Source: Prorocentrum cordatum
Taxonomy: Eukaryota; Sar; Dinophyceae; Prorocentrales; Prorocentraceae
NCBI GenBank assembly: GCA_963575745.1
Contig: CAUYUJ010015265.1
Location: forward strand, 42,501-106,500
Reading direction: 5' to 3'
Length of the DNA stretch: 64,000 nt
A program made the position numbers and the translations under genes. Below are positions 30,279-43,624 of this stretch, piece after piece (position 1 is the first letter of the stretch; every line of letters starts with the position of its first letter). The notes under the pieces are model-generated. The model saw only the letters and a program-made list of their open reading frames with translations, was not told the origin of the DNA and did not search any database.

Positions 30279-32661
30279 ACTCGTAGAGCTTCCCTAAGCT
30301 ATCAGCTCGAAGCTTAAGAGTAATTCGGACGTACTGGCGGGCTAGTTGGCTCGAAAAATCTCGACGGAACTGTTGGTGACTTTTGCTCAGTTGAAGATTA
30401 TGTGCTCAAAATTTGAACATTCGTTAGAGCCTTAGTATTTTTTCCCGTGATATTCGATCTTATTCCCGCTCGCCATCTTGATCTCAGCTCGATCGGGTGA
30501 ATATTACTATCGAAAAGCACACTGGCGGGATCGGCCGTTTCGAGTCATCTTGATACGCGTTGTCGGTATGTTGGACTTAACTTGAGATAGAGGACAGCTA
30601 CAGAGCTGTTAAGCACAGCTAATCGATTCAGAATGATCAGGCGCGTTCGTCTGTTGCATCCAGAGGTCTGAACTCGGTCTGCTAGCCGAGCTAGGTCCGC
30701 AAACTTATTCGTATCATTCGAGTCATCTTGACAGGCGCTCTCGGTCTTCTGTAATAAACTCGAGCTATATGACAGCTGCAGAGCCGATACTTACAGACAC
30801 CGATTCAGAATCATCAGTCGCGATCGTCTGTTGAATGCAGAGCTCTGAACTCGGTCTGCTGCCCGATCCAGAATCGCGAAATTCTCCGTATTATTCGAGT
30901 CATCTTGAGAGGTGCTGTCGGTTTTCTGTACTTAACTCGGGCTGTAGGGGGCTACAGTGCTGGTAGTCACAGGAATCGATTTGGAGACATCTGGCGCGTC
31001 CGCCTGTCGAATCCAGAGCTCGGAACTCGGCCTGCTGCCCGAAAGAGGCCCGCGAGACTGTTCGTATTGTTCGAGTCATCCTGAGAGGTACTGTCGGTTT
31101 TCTGCGCTTAACTTGGAGTGTAGGGGGGCTGCAGAGCTGGTAATCACAGGAATCGATTCAGAGACATCAGACGCGTCCGCCTGTTGCATTTAGAGGTCTG
31201 AACTCGGTCTGATACTCGAGCTAGGTTTCCCATACTATTCGCATTGTTCGCACGTAATTCGGGCTGTAGGAGAGCTACAGAGCTCGTGCAGAAGACAATC
31301 CAGAAGCATCGGGGGCGTTCGGCTGTTGGATCGAGAGGTCTGAAATCGCTTGGGCTGCAACAACTATTTGTTCTCAGCAATTTTTCTCGACATTATATAT
31401 TGTCAGGAAGCTCTACGAGTCCCCCGGCGGTAACAAAGGTTGACGGTTTACCGCCGGCGCCCAGTTCTTGCTGGAAGCTTAAGATTAATTCCGGGGCGCT
31501 GGAGAGCTAGTTGGCAAGAAAAATCTCGACGGACCTTTTGGTGACTTTTGGTCGGTTCAAAATTTTGTTCTCGGAATTCAACAATTCGTTTGAGCTCTCG
31601 TATTTTTTCCCGTGATATTGATCTTATTCCCGCTCGCCATCTGGATCTCAGCTCGATCGGGAACCTTTTACTGCCAAAAAGCAGGCAGGCGGGATCGGCC
31701 GTTTCAAGTCATCTTGATACGCGATGACGGTTGTCTGAACATAAGTCGAGCTTTAGAACAGCTACAGAGCTGGTAAGCACAGCTAATCCATTCAGAATAA
31801 TCAGGCGCATTCGCCTGTTCAAGCCAGAGTCTGAACTCGGTCTGCTAGCCGAGCTAGGTCCGCAAACCTTTTCGTATTATTCGGGTCATCTTGACAGACG
31901 CTCTCGGTTTTCTGTACTTAACTCGAGCTACAGGACAGCTACAGGGCTGATGCGTACAGAATCTGATTCAGAATCATCAGTGGCCGTTGTCTGTTGAATC
32001 CAGAGCTCTGAACTCGGTCTGCTGCCCGATCTAGAATCGCGAAACTATTCGTATTGCTCGAGTCATCTTGAGAGATGCTGTCGGTTCTCTGCACTTAACT
32101 CGGGCTGTAGGGGGGGCTGCATGGCTGATAATCACTGGAATCGATTCGGAGACATCAGGCGCGTCCGCCTTTCGAATCCAGAGCTCCGAACTCTGTCTGC
32201 TCCCCGAACTAGGTCTGCGAAACTATTCATATTGTTCGAGTCATCCTGAGAGGTGCTGTCGGTTTCCTGCACTTAACTCAGGCTGTAGGGGGGGCTGCAG
32301 GGCTGGTCATTAGAGGCATCGATTCAGAGACATCAGACGCGTCCGCCTGTCGCATGCAGAGGTCTGAACTCGGTCTGATACTCGAGCTAGGCTTGCCAAA
32401 CTATTCGTATTGTTCGAGTCATCTTGAGAGGTGCTGTCGATTCACGCACGTAACTCGGGCTGTAGGAGAGCTACAGAGCTCGCACAGAAGACAATCCAGA
32501 AGCATCGGGGGCGTTCGGCTGTTGCATCCGAGAGGTTTGAAATTGCTTGGGCTGAAAAACTATTTCGTCTGTATATTTTTTTTCGACATTGTATGGTGTC
32601 AGGAAGCTCTACGAGTCCCCCGGCGGTAACAAAGGTTGACGGTTTACCGCCGGCGCCCAGT
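30252..32661 (+). repeat. Family A element (A13) in pieces: 30252-30278 and 31466-32661
   Basis: The head to AGCAAGTG is interrupted by A12 and resumes with TCTTGCTGGAAGCTTAAG. The total is about 1,223 bp. It ends CGCCCAGT. Confidence 0.85.
30279..31465 (+). repeat. Complete family A element (A12), about 1,187 bp
   Basis: It runs from ACTCGTAGAGCTTCCC to CGCCCAGT. Five to six monomers and a tail beginning GGTCTGAAATCGC are present. Confidence 0.85.
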
Positions 32662-33916
32662 AACTCGTAGAGCTTCCCTTAGCAAGTAACTCGTAGAGCT
32701 TCCCTTAGCAAGTTGTTGCTGGGAGCTTAATTGTAATTCCGGGGCGCTGGTGATGACTTTTGGTCGGTTGAAATTTTTGTTCTCGAAATTCAACCATTCG
32801 AGAGCTCTAGTATTTCTTCCCGTGATATTCGATCTTATTCCCGCTCGCCATCTTGATCTCAGCTCGATCGTTACCTTTAACTGCCAAAAAGCACACGGGC
32901 GGGATCGGCCGTTTCGAGTCATCTTGATACGCGGTGACGATTTTCTCAAGATAACTCGAGCTTCAGGACAGTTACAGTGCTGGTAAGCACAGCTAATCGA
33001 TTCAGAATGATCAGGCGCGTACGCCTGTTGAACCCACAGGTCTGAACTCGGTCTGCTAGCCGAGCTAGGTCCGCAAACCTATTCGTATTATTCGAGTCAT
33101 GTTCACAGACGCTCTTGGTTTTCTGTATTTAACTCGAGCTACAGGACAGCTACAGAGCTGATACGAGAATCATCAGTGGCCGTTGTCTGTTGAATCCAGA
33201 GCTCTGAACTCGGTCTGCTGCCCGATCTAGAATCGCGAAACTATTCGTATTGATTGAGTCATCTTGAGAGATGCTGTCGGGTCTCTGCACTTAACTCGGG
33301 CTGTAGAGGGTCTGCATGGCTGGCTATCAATGGAATCGATTCGGGGACATCAGGCGCGTCCGCCTGTCAAATCCAGAGCTCCGAACTCTGTCTGCTGCCC
33401 GAACTAGGTCCGCAAAACTATTCGTATTGTTCGAGTCATCCTGAGAGGTGCTGTCGGTTTCCTGCACTTGACTCGGGCTGTAGGGGGGGCTGCAGGGCTG
33501 GTAATCAGAGAAATCGATTCAGAGACATCAGACGCGTCCGCCTGTCGCATGCAGAGGTCTGAACTCGGTCTGATACTCGAGCTAGGTTTGCCAAACTATT
33601 CGTATTATTCGAGTCATCTCGAGAGGTGCTGTCGATTTACGCACGTAGCTCGGGCTGTAATGGAGAGCTACAGAGCTCGTGCAGAAGATAATCTAGAAGC
33701 ATCGGGGGCGTTCGGCTGTTGCATCCGAGAGGTCTGAAATTGCTTGGGCTGAAAAAAATATTTTTTCTGTGTATTTTTTTCGACATTATATGTTCTCAGG
33801 AAGCTCTACGAGACCCCCGGCGGTAATTAAGGTTGACGGTTTACCGCCGGCGCCCATTGTTGCTGGAAGCTTAAGAGTAATTCCGGGGCGTTGGAGGGCT
33901 AGTTGGCAAGAAGAAT
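32662..33916 (+). repeat. Family A element (A14) in pieces: 32662-32687 and about 33858-33916
   Basis: Its head abuts the end of A13 directly. It is interrupted after AGCAAGT by A15 and resumes with TTGCTGGAAGCTTAAG. It then meets the head of A16 at 33917. Its remaining 3' part is not found immediately after A16, which suggests loss or rearrangement linked to the duplication at 33,999-38,376. Confidence 0.65.
32688..33857 (+). repeat. Family A element (A15), about 1,170 bp
   Basis: The head AACTCGTAGAGCTTCCC and a standard hairpin are present, but the final bases read CGCCCATT instead of CGCCCAGT. Confidence 0.8.
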
Positions 33917-35042
33917 AACTCGTAGAGCTTTCCTTAGCTAGTTCCTCGAAGCTTAAGAGTAATTCCGGCGCGCTGGAGAGCTAGTTGGCAAGAAAAATCT
34001 CGACGGACCTTTTGCTGACTTTTGGTCGGTTGAAAATGTTGTCTTCGAAATTTAACCATTCGTTCGAGCTCTAGTATTTTTTCTGACCATATTCGATCTC
34101 ATTTCCGCTTGCCATCTTAATCTCAGCTCGATTGGGTAAATATTTGTACCAAAAAGCGTCGCGGCGGGATCGGCAGTTTCGAGTCATCTTGATACGCGTT
34201 GTCGGTGTTTTGTACTTAACTCGAGCTGTAGGGCAGCTACAGAGCTCATCCTCACAGAAATCGATTGCGAATCATCAGGCGCGTTCGTCTGTTCTATCTA
34301 GAGGTCTGAACTCGGTCTGCTGCCCGAGCTAGGTTCGCGAAACTATTCGTATTATTCAAGCCATCTTGAGAGGTGCTCTCAGTTTTCTGCACTTAACTGG
34401 GGATGTAGGGGGCTACAGGTCTCGTGCTCACAGGAATCGATTCGGAGACATCAGGCGCGTCCGCCTGCCAAATCGAGAGCTCAGGACTCGGTGTGCTGCC
34501 CGAGCTAGGTCCGCAAAACTATTCGTATTCTTCGAGTCATCTTGAGAGGTGCTGTCCGTTTTTGCACTTAACTCGAGCTGTTAGGGGGCTCCAGGGCTGG
34601 TAATCACAGGAGTCGATTCGAAGACATCAGTCGCGTCCGTCTGTCGCATTGAGAGCTCCGAACACGGTCTGCTGCCCGAGCTAGGTGCGCGAAACTATTC
34701 GTATTGTCCGAGTCATCTTCAGAGGTGCTGTCGGTTTGCTGCACTTGACTCGGACTGTAAGGGGGCTGCAGGGCTTCGGAGACATCAGGCGCGTCCGCCT
34801 GTTGCATTGAGAGGTTTGAACTCGGTCTGATACTCGAGCTAGATTCGCGAAACTATTTGTGTTATTCGAGTGATCTAGAGAGGTGCTGTCGATTTTCGCA
34901 CGTAACTCGGGCTGCAGGAGAGCCACGGAGCGCTGAAAAACTATTCCTTGTCTGCAATTCTTTTCGATATTATATATGGTCAGGAAGCTCTACGAGTCCC
35001 CCGGCGGTAAGAAAGGTTGACGGTTTACCGCCGGCGCCCAGT
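33917..35042 (+). repeat. Family A element (A16), about 1,126 bp
   Basis: Complete ends. From 33999 onward it is part of the left copy of the 2,189-bp duplication. The following bases (35043) resume a family B host at TCGGGCGCAGGG. Confidence 0.8.
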
Positions 35043-36187
35043 TCGGGCGCAGGGTGGAGCTAGTAACTCGTAGAGCTTCCCTTAGCATGTTATTACTGGA
35101 AGCTTAAGAGTAATTCCGGGGAGCTGGAGAGCTAGTTGGCAAGAAAAATCTCGATTGACCTTTTGCTGATTTTTGGTCGGTTGAAAATTTTGTTCTCGAA
35201 ATTCAACAATTCGTTAGAGCCCTAGTATTTTTTCCCATGATATTCGATCTTTTTCCCGCTCGCCATCTTGATCTCAGCTCGATCGGGTACCTTTTACTGC
35301 CAAAAAGCAGGCAGGCGGGATCGGCCGTTTCGAGTCATCTTGACACGCGATGACGGTTTTCTGAACATAACTCGAGCTTTAGGGCAGCTACAGAGCTGGT
35401 AAGCACAGCTAATCGATCCAGAATGATCAGGCGCTTTCGATTGTTCAATCCAGAGGTCTGAACTCGGTCTGCTAGCCGAGCTAGGTCCGCAAACCTATTC
35501 GTATTATTCGAGTCATCTTGACATAAGCTCTCGCATGTCTGTACTTAACTCGAGCTATAGGACAGCTACAGAGCTGATACTTACAGAAACCGATTCAGAA
35601 TCATCAGTCGCATTTGTCTGTTGAATCCAGAGCTCTGAACTCGGTGTGCTGCCCGATCTAGAATCGCGAAACTATTCGTATTATTCGAGTCATCTTGAGA
35701 AGTGCTCTCGGTTTTCTGCACTCAACTCGGGCTGGGGGGGCTCCAGTGCTGTTGGTCACAGGAATCGATTTGAAGACATCAGGCGCGCCCGTCTGTCGAA
35801 TCTAGAGCTCGGAACTCGGTCTGCTGCCCGAACTAGGTCCGTGAAACCATTGTATTGTTCGAGTCATCCTGTGAGGTGCTGTCGGTTTTCTGCACTGAAC
35901 TCGGGCTGTAGGGGGGCAGCAGGGCTGGTAATCACAGGAGTCGATTCGCAGACATCAGACGCGTCCGCCTGTCGCATTCAGAGGTCTGAACTCGGCTTGA
36001 TACTCGAGCTGGGTTGCCAAACTATTCGTTTTGTTCGAGTTATCTTGAGAGCTGCTGGGGGTGTCTGAAATCGCTTGGGCTGAAAAACTATTCGTTCTCT
36101 ACATTTTTTCAACGTTATATATTGTCAGGAAGCTCTACGAGTCCCCCGGCGGTAAGGAAGGTTGACGGTTTACCGCCGGCGCCCAGT
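33999..36187 (+). repeat. Left copy of a 2,189-bp near-identical tandem duplication
   Basis: It begins CTCGACGGACC inside A16 and ends at the CCCAGT of the next family A element (35065-36187). The content is the A16 3' part, a 22-bp B piece (35043-35064) and a complete A element. The next copy begins at 36188 with the same CTCGACGGACC. Only scattered differences are visible. Confidence 0.85.
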
Positions 36188-38376
36188 CTCGACGGACCTT
36201 TTGCTGACTTTTGGTCGGTTGAAAATTTTGTCTTCGAAATTCAACCATTCGTTTGAGCTCTAGTATTTTTTCTGACCATATTCGATCTCATTTCCGCTTG
36301 CCATCTTAATTTCAGCTCGATCGGGTAAATATTTTTACAAAAAAGCGTCGCGGCGGGATCGGCAGTTTCGAGTCATCTTGATACGCGTTGTCGGTATTTT
36401 GTACTTAACTCGAGCTGTAGGGCAGCTACAGAGCTCATTCTCACAGAAATCGATTGCGAATCATCAGGCGCGTTCGTCTGTTCTATCTAGAGGTCTGAAC
36501 TCGGTCTGCTGCCCGAGCTAGGTTCGCGAAACTATTCGTATTATTCGAGCCATCTTGAGAGGTGCTCTCAGTTTTCTGCACTTAACTGGGGCTGTAGGGG
36601 GGCTACAGGACTCGTACTCACAGGAATCGATTCGGAGACATCAGGCGCGTCCGCCTGCCAAATCGAGAGCTCAGAACTCGGTGTGCTGCCCGAGCTAGGT
36701 CCGCAAAACTATTCGTATTCTTCGAGTCATCTTGAGAGGTGCTGTCCGTTTTTGCACTTAACTCGAGCTGTTAGGGGGCTCCAGGGCTGGTAATCACAGG
36801 AATCGATTCGGAGACATTAGTCGCGTCCGTCTGTCGCATTGAGAGCTCTGAACTCGGTCTGCTGCCCGAGCTAGGTCCGCGAAACTATTCGTATTGTTCG
36901 AGTCATCTTCAGAGGTGCTGTCGGTTTTCTGCACTTGACTCGGACTGTAAGGGGGCTGCAGGGCTTCGGAGACATCAGGCGCGTCCGCCTGTTGCATTGA
37001 GAGGTCTGAACTCGGTCTGATACTCGAGCTAGATTCGCGAAACTATTTGTGTTATTCGAGTGATCTAGAGAGGTGCTGTCGATTTTCGCACGTAACTCGG
37101 GCTGCAGGAGAGCCACGGAGCGCTGAAAAACTATTCCTTGTCTGCAATTCTTTTCGATATTCTATATGGTCAGGAAGCTCTGCGAGTCCCCCGGCGGTAA
37201 GAAAGGTTGACGGTTTACCGCCGGCGCCCAGTTCGGGCGCAGGGTGGAGCTAGTAACTCGTAGAGCTTCCCTTAGCAAGTTATTGCTGGAAGCTTAAGAG
37301 TAATTCCGGGGAGCTGGAGAGCTAGTTGGCAAGAAAAATCTCGACGGACCTTATGCTGCTTTTTGGTCGGTTGAAAATTTTGTTCTCGAAATTCAACAAT
37401 TCGTTAGAGCCCTCAGTATTTTTCCCATGATATTCGATCTTATCCCCGCTCGTCATCTTGATCTCAGCTCGATCGGGTACTTTTTATTGCCAAAAAGCAG
37501 GCAGGCGGGATCGGCCGTTTCAAGTCATCTTGACACGCGATGACGGTTTTCTGAACATAACTCGAGCTTTAGGACAGCTACAGAGCTGGTAAGCACAGCT
37601 AATCGATCCAGAATGATCAGGCGCGTTCGATTGTTCAATCCAGAGGTCTGAACTCGGTCTGCTAGCCGAGCTAGGTCCGCAAACCTATTCGTATTATTCG
37701 AGTCATCTTGACATAAGCTCTCGCATGTCTGTACTTAACTCGAGCTATAGGACAGCTACAGAGCTGATACTTACAGAAGCCGATTCAGAATCATCAGTCG
37801 CATTTGTCGGTTGAATCCAGAGCTCTGAACTCGGTCTGCTGCCCGATCTAGAATCGTGAAACTATTCGTATTATTCGAGTCATCTTGAGAAGTGCTCTCG
37901 GTTTTCTGCACTCAACTCGGGCTGGGGGGGCTCCAGTGCTGTTGGTCACAGGAATCGATTTGAAGACATCAGGCGCGTCCGTCCGTCGAATCGAGAGCTC
38001 GGAACTCGGTCTGCTGCCCGAACTAGGTCCGTGAAACTATTGTATTGTTCGAGTCATCCTGAGAGGTGCTGTCGGTTTTCTGCACTTAACTCGGGCTGTA
38101 GGGGGGCTGCAGGGCTGGTAATCACAGGAGTCGATTCGCAGACATCAGACGCGTCCGCCTGTCGCATTCAGAGGTCTGAACTTGGCTTGATACTCGAGCT
38201 GGGTTGCCAAACTATTCGTTTTGTTCGAGTTGTCTTGAGAGCTGCTGGGGGGGTCTGAAATCGCTTGGGCTGAAAAACTATTCGTTCTCTATATTTTTCA
38301 ACATTATATATTGTCAGGAAGCTCTACGAGTCCCCCGGCGGTAAGGAAGGTTGACGGTTTACCGCCGGCGCCCAGT
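36188..38376 (+). repeat. Right copy of the 2,189-bp tandem duplication
   Basis: Same order: A 3' part (36188-37232), B piece (37233-37254), complete A element (37255-38376). After its CCCAGT a third start of the same unit (CTCGACGGACC) occurs at 38377 but is soon truncated. Confidence 0.85.
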
Positions 38377-38583
38377 CTCGACGGACCTTTTGCTGACTTT
38401 TGGTCGGTTGAAAATTTCGTTCTCGAAATTCAACCGTTCGACTGTTGCATCGAGAGGTCTGAAATCGCTTGGGCTGAAAAACTACTCGTTCTCTGCAATT
38501 TTTTTCGACATTATATATTGTCAGGAAGCTCTACGAGTCCCCTGGCGGTAAGAAAGGTTGACGGTTTACCGCCGGCGCCCAGT
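38377..38583 (+). repeat. Monomer-less family A derivative, 207 bp
   Basis: The leader CTCGACGGACC to CAACCGTTCG joins directly to ACTGTTGCATCGAGAGG of the tail. Intact copies carry GTTCG at both places, so all monomers were probably lost by a deletion at this microhomology. The terminal hairpin and CCCAGT are intact. Confidence 0.8.
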
Positions 38584-39654
38584 TTCGTTCTCGAAATTCA
38601 ACCGTTCGTTAGAGCTCTAGTATTTTTTCCCGTGATATTCGATCTTATTCCCGCTCGCCGTCTGAATCTCAGCTCGATCGGGTAGCTTTTACTCGGGTGG
38701 GATCGGCTGTTCCGAGTCATGTTGATACGCGCTGTCAGTTTGTTGGACTCAACTCGAGGTACAGGACAGCTACAAAGCTGGTAAGCACACCTCATCGATT
38801 CAGAATGATCAGGCGCGTTTGTCTGTTGCATCTAGAGGTCGGAACTCGGTCTGCTAGCCGGGCTAGGTCCGCAAACCTATTCGTATTATTCGAGTCATCT
38901 TGACAGACGCTCTCGGTTTTCTGTACTAAACTCGAGCTATAGGACAGCTACAGAGCTGATGCTTACAGAAACCGATTCAGAATCATCAGTCGTGTTTGTC
39001 GGTTGAATGGAGAGCTCTAAACTCGGTCTGCTGCCCGATCTAGAATCGCGAAACTATTCGTATGGTTCGAGTCATCTTGAGAGGTGCTCTCGGTTTTCTG
39101 TTCTCAACTCTGGCTGTAGGGGGCTACAGTGCTGGTGGTCACATGCATCGATTTGAAGACATCAGGCGCGTCCGCAGCTCGGGCTCGGTCTGCTGTGCGA
39201 ACTAGGTTCGCGAAACTATTCGTATGTTTCGAGTCATTATGAAGAGGTGCTCTCGGCTTTTCTGCACTTAACTCGGGCTGTAGGGGGGCTGCAGGGCTGG
39301 AAATCACAGGACTCGATTCGGAGACATCAGACGCGTCCGCCTGTCGCATTCACAGACTGAACTCGGTCTGACACTCGAGCTGGGTTTGCCAAAATATTCG
39401 TATTGTTCGAGTCATCTTGAGAGGTGCTGTCGATTTACGCACGTAACTCGGGCTGTAGAAGAGCTACAGAGCTCGTACAGAAGACAATCCAGAAGCATCA
39501 GGGGCGTTGGGCTGTTGCATCGAGAGGTCTGAAATCGCTTGGGCTGAAAAACTATTCATTATCTGCAATTTTTTGTCGACATTATATATTGTCAGGAAGC
39601 TCTACGAGTCTCCCGGCGGTAAGAAAGGTTGACGGTTTACCGCCGGCGCCCAGT
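38584..39654 (+). repeat. Family A 3' portion
   Basis: It resumes at TTCGTTCTCGAAATTCAACC, repeating bases already seen in the preceding derivative, and runs through the monomers to CCCAGT at 39654. Confidence 0.75.
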
Positions 39655-39743
39655 TCCGGCGCGGGGTGGAGCTAGTTGGTCGACCCGGCCCGGGCGGACA
39701 AATTTATGACTTTTGGTCGGTTTTGCGAAAATTTAAAAGATAT

Positions 39744-40959
39744 AACTCGTAGAGCTTCCCTTAGCATGTTGTTGCTGGAAGCTTAAGAGTAATTCCGGGG
39801 CGCTGGAGAGCTAGTTGGCAAGAAAAATCTCGACGGACCTTTTGCTGACTTTTGGTCGGTTGAAAATTTTGTTCTCGAAATTCAACAATTCGTTAGAGCT
39901 CTAGTATTTTTTCCCATGATATTCAATCTTATTCCCGCTCGCCATCTTAATCTCAGCTCGATCGGGTACCTTTTACCGTCAAAAAGCAGGCAGGCGGGAT
40001 CGGCCGTTTCGAGTCATCTTGACACGTGATGACGGTTTTCTGAACATAACTCGAGCTTTAGGGCAGCTGCAGAGCTGGTAAGCACAGCTAATCGATGCAG
40101 AATGATCAGGCGCGTTCGCCTGTTGAATCCAGAGGTCTGAACTCGGTCTGCTAGCCGAGCTGGGTCCGTAAACCTATTCGTAATATTCGAGTCATCTTCA
40201 CAGACGCTCTCGGTTTTCTGTACTTAACTCGAGCTACAGGACAGCTAAATAGCTGATGCGTACACAAACCGAGTCAGAATCATCAGTGGCAGTTGTCTGT
40301 TGAATCCAGAGCTCTGAACTCGGTCTGCTGCCCGATCTAGAATTGCGAAACGATTCGTATTGTTCGAGTCATCTTGAGAAGTGCTCTCGGTTTTCTGCAC
40401 TCAACTCGGGCTGAGGGGACTAGACTGTTGGTGGCCACAGGAATCGGTTTGAAGACATCAGACGCGTCTGCCTGTCGAATCCAGAGCTTGGAACTCGGTC
40501 TGCTGTTCGAACTATGTTCGCGAAACTATGGCATTGTTCGAGTCATCCTGAGAGGTGCTGTCGGTTTTCTGCACTTAACTCGGGCTGTAGGGGGGCTGCA
40601 GGGCTGGTAATCACAGGAGTCGATTCGCAGACATCAGATGCGTCCGCCTGTCGCATTCAGAGGTCTGAACTCAGTTTGATACTCGAGCTGGGTTGCCAAC
40701 CTATTCGTTTTTAGAGTCATCTTGAGGGGTGCTGTCGATTTACGCACGTAACTCGGGCTGTAGGAGACCTACAGAGCTCGTAAAGAAGACAATCCAGAAG
40801 CATCGGGGGGCGTTCGGCTGTTGCATCGAGAGGTGTGAAATCGCTTGGAATGAAAAACTATTCGTTCTCTGCAATTCTTTTCCACATTCTATATTGTCAG
40901 GAAGCTCTACGAGTCCCCCGGCGGTAAGAAAGGTTGACGGTTTACCGCCGGCGCCCAGT
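39744..40959 (+). repeat. Complete family A element (A17), about 1,216 bp
   Basis: It runs from AACTCGTAGAGCTTCCC to CGCCCAGT with about six monomers and a standard hairpin. Confidence 0.85.
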
Positions 40960-41189
40960 TCAACCATTTATTTTGAGAAAGCAGATATTTGCGCGTCGCA
41001 GTGGCATTTAAACTCCTCTCTGACAGCAGCTCAGCTCTCCCGATGTATTTTCTAGTTGACTTCCGGGAACTGAGCGAATGTGAACAGCGAAAAAATTAAA
41101 AATAAAGATTTTCGAAAAATCTGTATTTTTCATTCTACTTCGATTCTGAGGACTCTCCCCAGTGTGAGAAGCTCTACGAGGTTCCCGGC

Positions 41190-43624
41190 TCCCGTTCTGT
41201 GTGGTGATCCTGGTCGAACAATTTGTGTCTCGGGCTGGCCTCATGGGACCCCTGGGCATCTACGGCTTCCAGGAGGGACGTAGGACGGTGGAAATTGTGG
41301 GGGCCCTCAAGGCTCTGGCTCAACATGGGGACATCTGGGGAAAGGATCAGACGGTCCATATATTGTTAACGCCGATATCAGACAAGCGTTCGACCATTGC
41401 AGCCTTCAAAATGCCAAGCGAGCTATGTGCCATGCCAATATTCCTGCCTATCTCCAGTATGCTTTGCTTTCACCGCTGGTTTGCACTACGGGGTCGTTAG
41501 TTGTCGAGGGTATGGCCATTCACGACATCAACTGGGACGTCTGTATACGGACGGGCGGCCCTGGGGGGCCTCTTCTCTTTAACCTTATCATATGTGCCAT
41601 GTGGGGACCTATATTTCGGGATTGGGACAGTAGAGGAGTGGGGTATGTGCTGGAGGGCGTCTGTGGTGAGTATGAGCGACGGACAATCGTGAACCACTTT
41701 GTGTGGGCGGACAACTGCTACCTTGTCTCTGCCTCCTCAATTGTGTTGGCTCAGATGATGCCCGATCTAACACTACCACTACATGACTGGGGGATGAGAT
41801 GGAAGGAGAGCAGCCTGTTGTACATGACATGTGGGGAAAATGCGAGAGTGGACGGTGACGGACATATACTTGCCAGCGAGGATTTGTGTATACCTGCGTG
41901 CTCGAGATATCAGGACTTTAGACTTCGACGTGTGTGCAGAATGAAAGTATTGGGTCATGAGATTTTCTCCACCTACCTAGTGCCCGCTCATCCTGATGTG
42001 GAATATCGCATCAAGGAGGCTCGTGCTTGTTTCATTGGACAGTCGGATTTCTTTCGTAACAGAGCGGTAGCTGTTCGTGATAAGTTTTGTCGTTATCAAG
42101 ACAAGGTGCAGAGTATGGCGTTGTATTGTCTAGAGACATGTACTGCTGATACTTCCTCGCTACACATGCTCAATGCCTTCGAGGGATGGTGTTTGTGCCG
42201 TATGTTTCGACGGCCGAGGAGGGAGGAGGAGACTATGGCGGACTGGGACCGACGACGGTACCACGAGGCCAGAGAGCAATTTCGATCTTATGGATTTGCG
42301 AGTTTGGTGCAGCGATTTCTCCGTATGGTGTGGAACTCCGCTAAGGATGCTGCAGATTTCATTTCTATATTGTGTACTGCTTCTCATGAGGAAATATCTT
42401 CGACGCAACGTACGTGGAGAGATCACCACATGACTACGGTTGCATACGGCCCACTGTGGGACAGGCTCAGGACGGATGCGTCTGAGTGCCTGCGGGGTAT
42501 GTTTCACTTCCAGGAGGCTTCGCAGCTAAAAAGGAGACATGTTAGCTCAGGTCGAGCTATTGGCCAGAGATGCTGGCTATTTTCTTTCTGCGAATTCTAC
42601 GGACTCAAATGGTGGGAGTCCTTTGTGCCGACAGATGCTGCGTATGTTCAGTTCTGCGAACACATGTGTACACGGACGATGCTGAGTTATTTTCAGAAAA
42701 GGAAAGGGTACGGTACAACAGGTGGGGCCCTGCAGGAGGTACATATTATCACACAAAACGACCTACACACCTATGGGGCCCAAGAGGGCACTGCGGCTTT
42801 CAACGACAAGCTGGCCAAACGTATTGCGTTACAACATATGAAGGAGGTTGAGTACGACCTCGACTCATTTGGGATCCCTGTGTACATTTCTGGGGACAGT
42901 CTTCTGGTGGTGTCTTGGCTGCAGGGTGTCTGGAGGGTGCTTAATCGTACTTATCAGGATAGGATCAACAGAATGATAAACCAACTTGACAACATGTGTC
43001 AGAGGTTTGGAATTAGGCCTGCCTGTCATGGGAGGGACATTGTCGACCACACATATAGGGAATGGAACACGCGTGCAGATGTACTCACTCATGCGGCCCG
43101 TGTCGGGCCATCAGTGATTCGAGATAGGATAGGGCTTTACGCCCCTCAGTTACAACAGGTGTTTCGCGTTTGTGCCATCAGAGCTGGATTCGATGGTGGT
43201 GTCTCTTGCGACGGCGTGGGGGTCGGGTGCTGGATAGATGTTGGACGGGTTTCGAGGCTCTCAAGGCAGCCACTCAGCCATGAGATTATTTGGACGGAGG
43301 TGTATAGTGCGGCACTCTCGAATGATCCAACTTCAACAGTGACTGATGCCGAGATCTCGGCCGTTGAGCATACGATGATAATCTTGCCGCGGGTTGTAAA
43401 AGCGTATTTCGGACAGGATATGATGTGATTTTGATTGTGCTCACTCACGCCATGCCTTTGTTTGTCGTGTGTGTGTGCTTGACCTCTCATCCTCCTAATA
43501 AGAGTTGGCTTTCGCCTCTGATCGTTTGGATCGGTGAGGCTTCCGCCTACTCCCGATGCGCCCGCTCCTTGCTTCCGACCAGGCTGGAAAGCCTGCACAG
43601 TCGACCGCAAAGTCCGCAAAAACT
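41190..43624 (+). mobile_element. 5'-truncated LINE (LINE2), about 2.4 kb
   Basis: It begins within the reverse transcriptase region and ends with the tail GACCGCAAAGTCCGCAAAAAC, close to that of LINE1. The 3' junction is at AGGTTGACGG of a B-type hairpin. The 5' junction lies 8-10 bases further left (CCCGGC), so a few target bases were lost rather than duplicated. 5' truncation is usual for LINE insertion by target-primed reverse transcription. Confidence 0.85.
41201..43428 (+). pseudogene. LINE2 RT / permuted RNase H, frameshifted and truncated
   Basis: The first part (41201 to about 41363) reads IYGFQEGRRTVEI in one frame. Motif A (NADIRQAFDHC) then follows in the frame that continues as a 667-codon open reading frame from 41425 to 43428, so there is a one-base slip near 41,360. 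The later part has RTGGPGGPLLFNL and motif C VWADN (93-97), again Asn for the second Asp. The C-terminal RNase H is in permuted order: GDS (Asp491), NTRAD (Asp552), FDGG (Asp590), DAEIS (Glu643). It is only distantly similar to LINE1, so the shared order is not recent copying. Confidence 0.8.
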
